Assembly: GCA_946543025.1 (NCBI GenBank) | Contig: CAMNLN010000233.1 | Coordinates: forward strand, 1-5,709 | DNA from: an uncultured Verrucomicrobiota bacterium | Lineage (GTDB): Bacteria > Verrucomicrobiota > Kiritimatiellia > RFP12 > UBA1067 | Reading direction: 5' to 3' | DNA length: 5,709 nt | Shown: piece by piece, positions 4,871 through 5,709 of the stretch | How the letters are laid out: every line of letters starts with the position of its first letter | Numbering within the stretch: position 1 is the stretch's first letter | Notes under the pieces: generated by a model | What the model saw: the letters and a program-made list of their open reading frames with translations, nothing else | Databases searched by the model: none | What the model was told of the DNA's origin: nothing | Made by a program: the position numbers and the translations under genes

Positions 4871-4901
4871 TCGTCAGATCGTCGGAGCGTCAAATCGTCA
4901 G
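4870..4901 (+). repeat. Octamer tandem repeat at the sctL/sctN junction
   Basis: Four consecutive octamers with consensus ATCGTCAG: GTCGTCAG, ATCGTCGG, AGCGTCAA, ATCGTCAG. They start at the last base of the sctL stop codon and end 6 nt before the preferred sctN ATG at 4908. The two outer units differ by only one base; the middle two have diverged. Confidence 0.7.
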
Positions 4902-4907
4902 AAAGCC

Positions 4908-5709
4908 ATGTCCGGAATATTCGATTACATACCTGAAGTGCTGAACCGCGCCGTGGAGGACGCGCAGCCCATCGACGTGAAGGGCAAGGTCATCCAGATG
5001 GTCGGCACAATCATCAAGGCGTCCGTGCCGGGCGTCAAGGTGGGCGAGGTGTGTATTCTGCGCAATCCGTGGGAGGACTTCGAGGTTCAGGCCGAGGTGG
5101 TGGGATTCACGAAGGATGCGGCGCTTCTGACGGCTCTCGGCCCGATGATCGGCATCTCGGCCGAGACCGAGGTGATTCCTACGCGGCGCGTGCAGATGGT
5201 GCCCGTGGGCATGAACCTCCTGGGCCGCGTCCTCGACGGTCTCGGGCAACCTCTTGACGCAGAGACGAAGGGACCGCTCCGGCCGGACGGCTACTATCCT
5301 GTGTACGCGCCGCCGCCGTCTCCCCTTGAGCGGCGAATCATCTCCAAGCCGATATCCCTGGGCATTCGCGCGATCGACGGGCTCCTCACCTGCGGCGAGG
5401 GCCAACGCATGGGCATCTTCGCGGCGGCGGGCGGCGGCAAGTCGACCCTGCTTGCCTCCATCATCCGCAACACCGAGGCGCAGGTTACCGTCCTCGCGCT
5501 GATCGGCGAGCGCGGGCGCGAGGTGCGCGAGTTCATCGAGAAGGATCTCGGGCCGGAGGGAATGAAGAAGGCCGTTCTCGTCATTTCCACTTCCGATCGC
5601 TCGTCGATGGAGCGCCTCAAGGCCGCCTACGTGGCAACCGCCATCGCCGAGTCGTTCCGCGACAAGGGCATGAAGGTGCTGCTCATGATGGACAGCGTCA
5701 CGCGCTTCG
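4908..5709 (+). CDS. sctN: SctN, T3SS ATPase (3' end missing)
   Basis: SctN (YscN/EscN/CdsN, related to FliI and F1-beta) is the hexameric cytoplasmic ATPase that strips chaperones from substrates and energises export. The 267 visible residues cover roughly 60% of a usual 430-450 residue protein. The N-terminal beta-barrel domain holds KGKVIQMVGTIIKASVPGVKVGE, LLGRVLDGLGQPLD and PPPSPLERR. The nucleotide-binding domain holds RAIDGLLTCGEGQRMGIF, Walker A AAAGGGKST (172-180, K178), GERGREV (200-206, E201) and Walker B LLMMDSVTRF (D262). It is cut off right after Walker B. The start at 4908 is preferred because the distance to the first conserved KGKV matches YscN. An in-frame ATG at 4857 overlapping sctL would add 17 residues encoded largely by the octamer repeat. 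Neither start has a good Shine-Dalgarno. Confidence 0.95.
   Translation, partial: MSGIFDYIPEVLNRAVEDAQPIDVKGKVIQMVGTIIKASVPGVKVGEVCILRNPWEDFEVQAEVVGFTKDAALLTALGPMIGISAETEVIPTRRVQMVPVGMNLLGRVLDGLGQPLDAETKGPLRPDGYYPVYAPPPSPLERRIISKPISLGIRAIDGLLTCGEGQRMGIFAAAGGGKSTLLASIIRNTEAQVTVLALIGERGREVREFIEKDLGPEGMKKAVLVISTSDRSSMERLKAAYVATAIAESFRDKGMKVLLMMDSVTRF

Noticed and set aside
4870..4901. CRISPR-like array at the sctL/sctN junction
   Set aside because: The units are contiguous octamers without spacers, far too short for CRISPR repeats.

Overview
This window is the middle of a type III secretion system (T3SS, injectisome) operon. Everything is on the + strand and ten genes are packed almost end to end: sctD (5' end outside the window), sctE-like, sctF, sctG-like, sctI, sctJ, a small TPR gene (SctY-like candidate), sctK, sctL and sctN (3' end outside the window). 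Seven of the nine junctions overlap or touch, or can do so depending on the start chosen. The two clear gaps are 61 nt before sctF and 78 nt before sctJ. The layout reads as one translationally coupled operon, with extra ribosome-binding capacity placed before the needle and lipoprotein genes.

The order D-E-F-G-I-J-x-K-L follows the Ysc-type virC operon of Yersinia, and the D-E-F-G part also resembles chlamydial T3SS loci. Here sctN follows sctL directly, and a small TPR gene sits between sctJ and sctK. The DNA is GC-rich (about 60% or more by eye). The protein sequences do not look like close relatives of Yersinia, Pseudomonas or Chlamydia. The host is a Gram-negative bacterium. A member of the PVC group (Verrucomicrobiota, Lentisphaerota or Kiritimatiellota) is my best guess, but that is inference from gene order and overall impression, not proof.

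Region by region: 1-1203 encodes the inner-membrane ring protein SctD (FHA-like domain, acidic/proline linker, one membrane helix, periplasmic domains). 1191-2183 is the needle cassette: a small SctE-like co-chaperone, the needle subunit SctF, and a TPR chaperone like YscG. 2180-2581 is the inner rod SctI. 2660-3253 is the ring lipoprotein SctJ. 3250-3591 is a second small TPR protein. 3579-5709 encodes the cytoplasmic sorting platform and motor (SctK, SctL stator, SctN ATPase). Together these make the basal-body inner ring, rod, needle and export motor. The secretin (SctC), SctQ and the export gate (SctR/S/T/U/V) are not in the window.

The less ordinary signals are these. Short repeats occur around sctL: an inverted heptamer repeat and a duplicated tail inside the 3' part of sctK, and an octamer tandem repeat at the sctL/sctN junction that bears on the sctN start. 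The needle protein has an N-terminal extension. SctJ ends without a C-terminal membrane helix. The second TPR gene resembles YscY, which normally belongs with the export gate.
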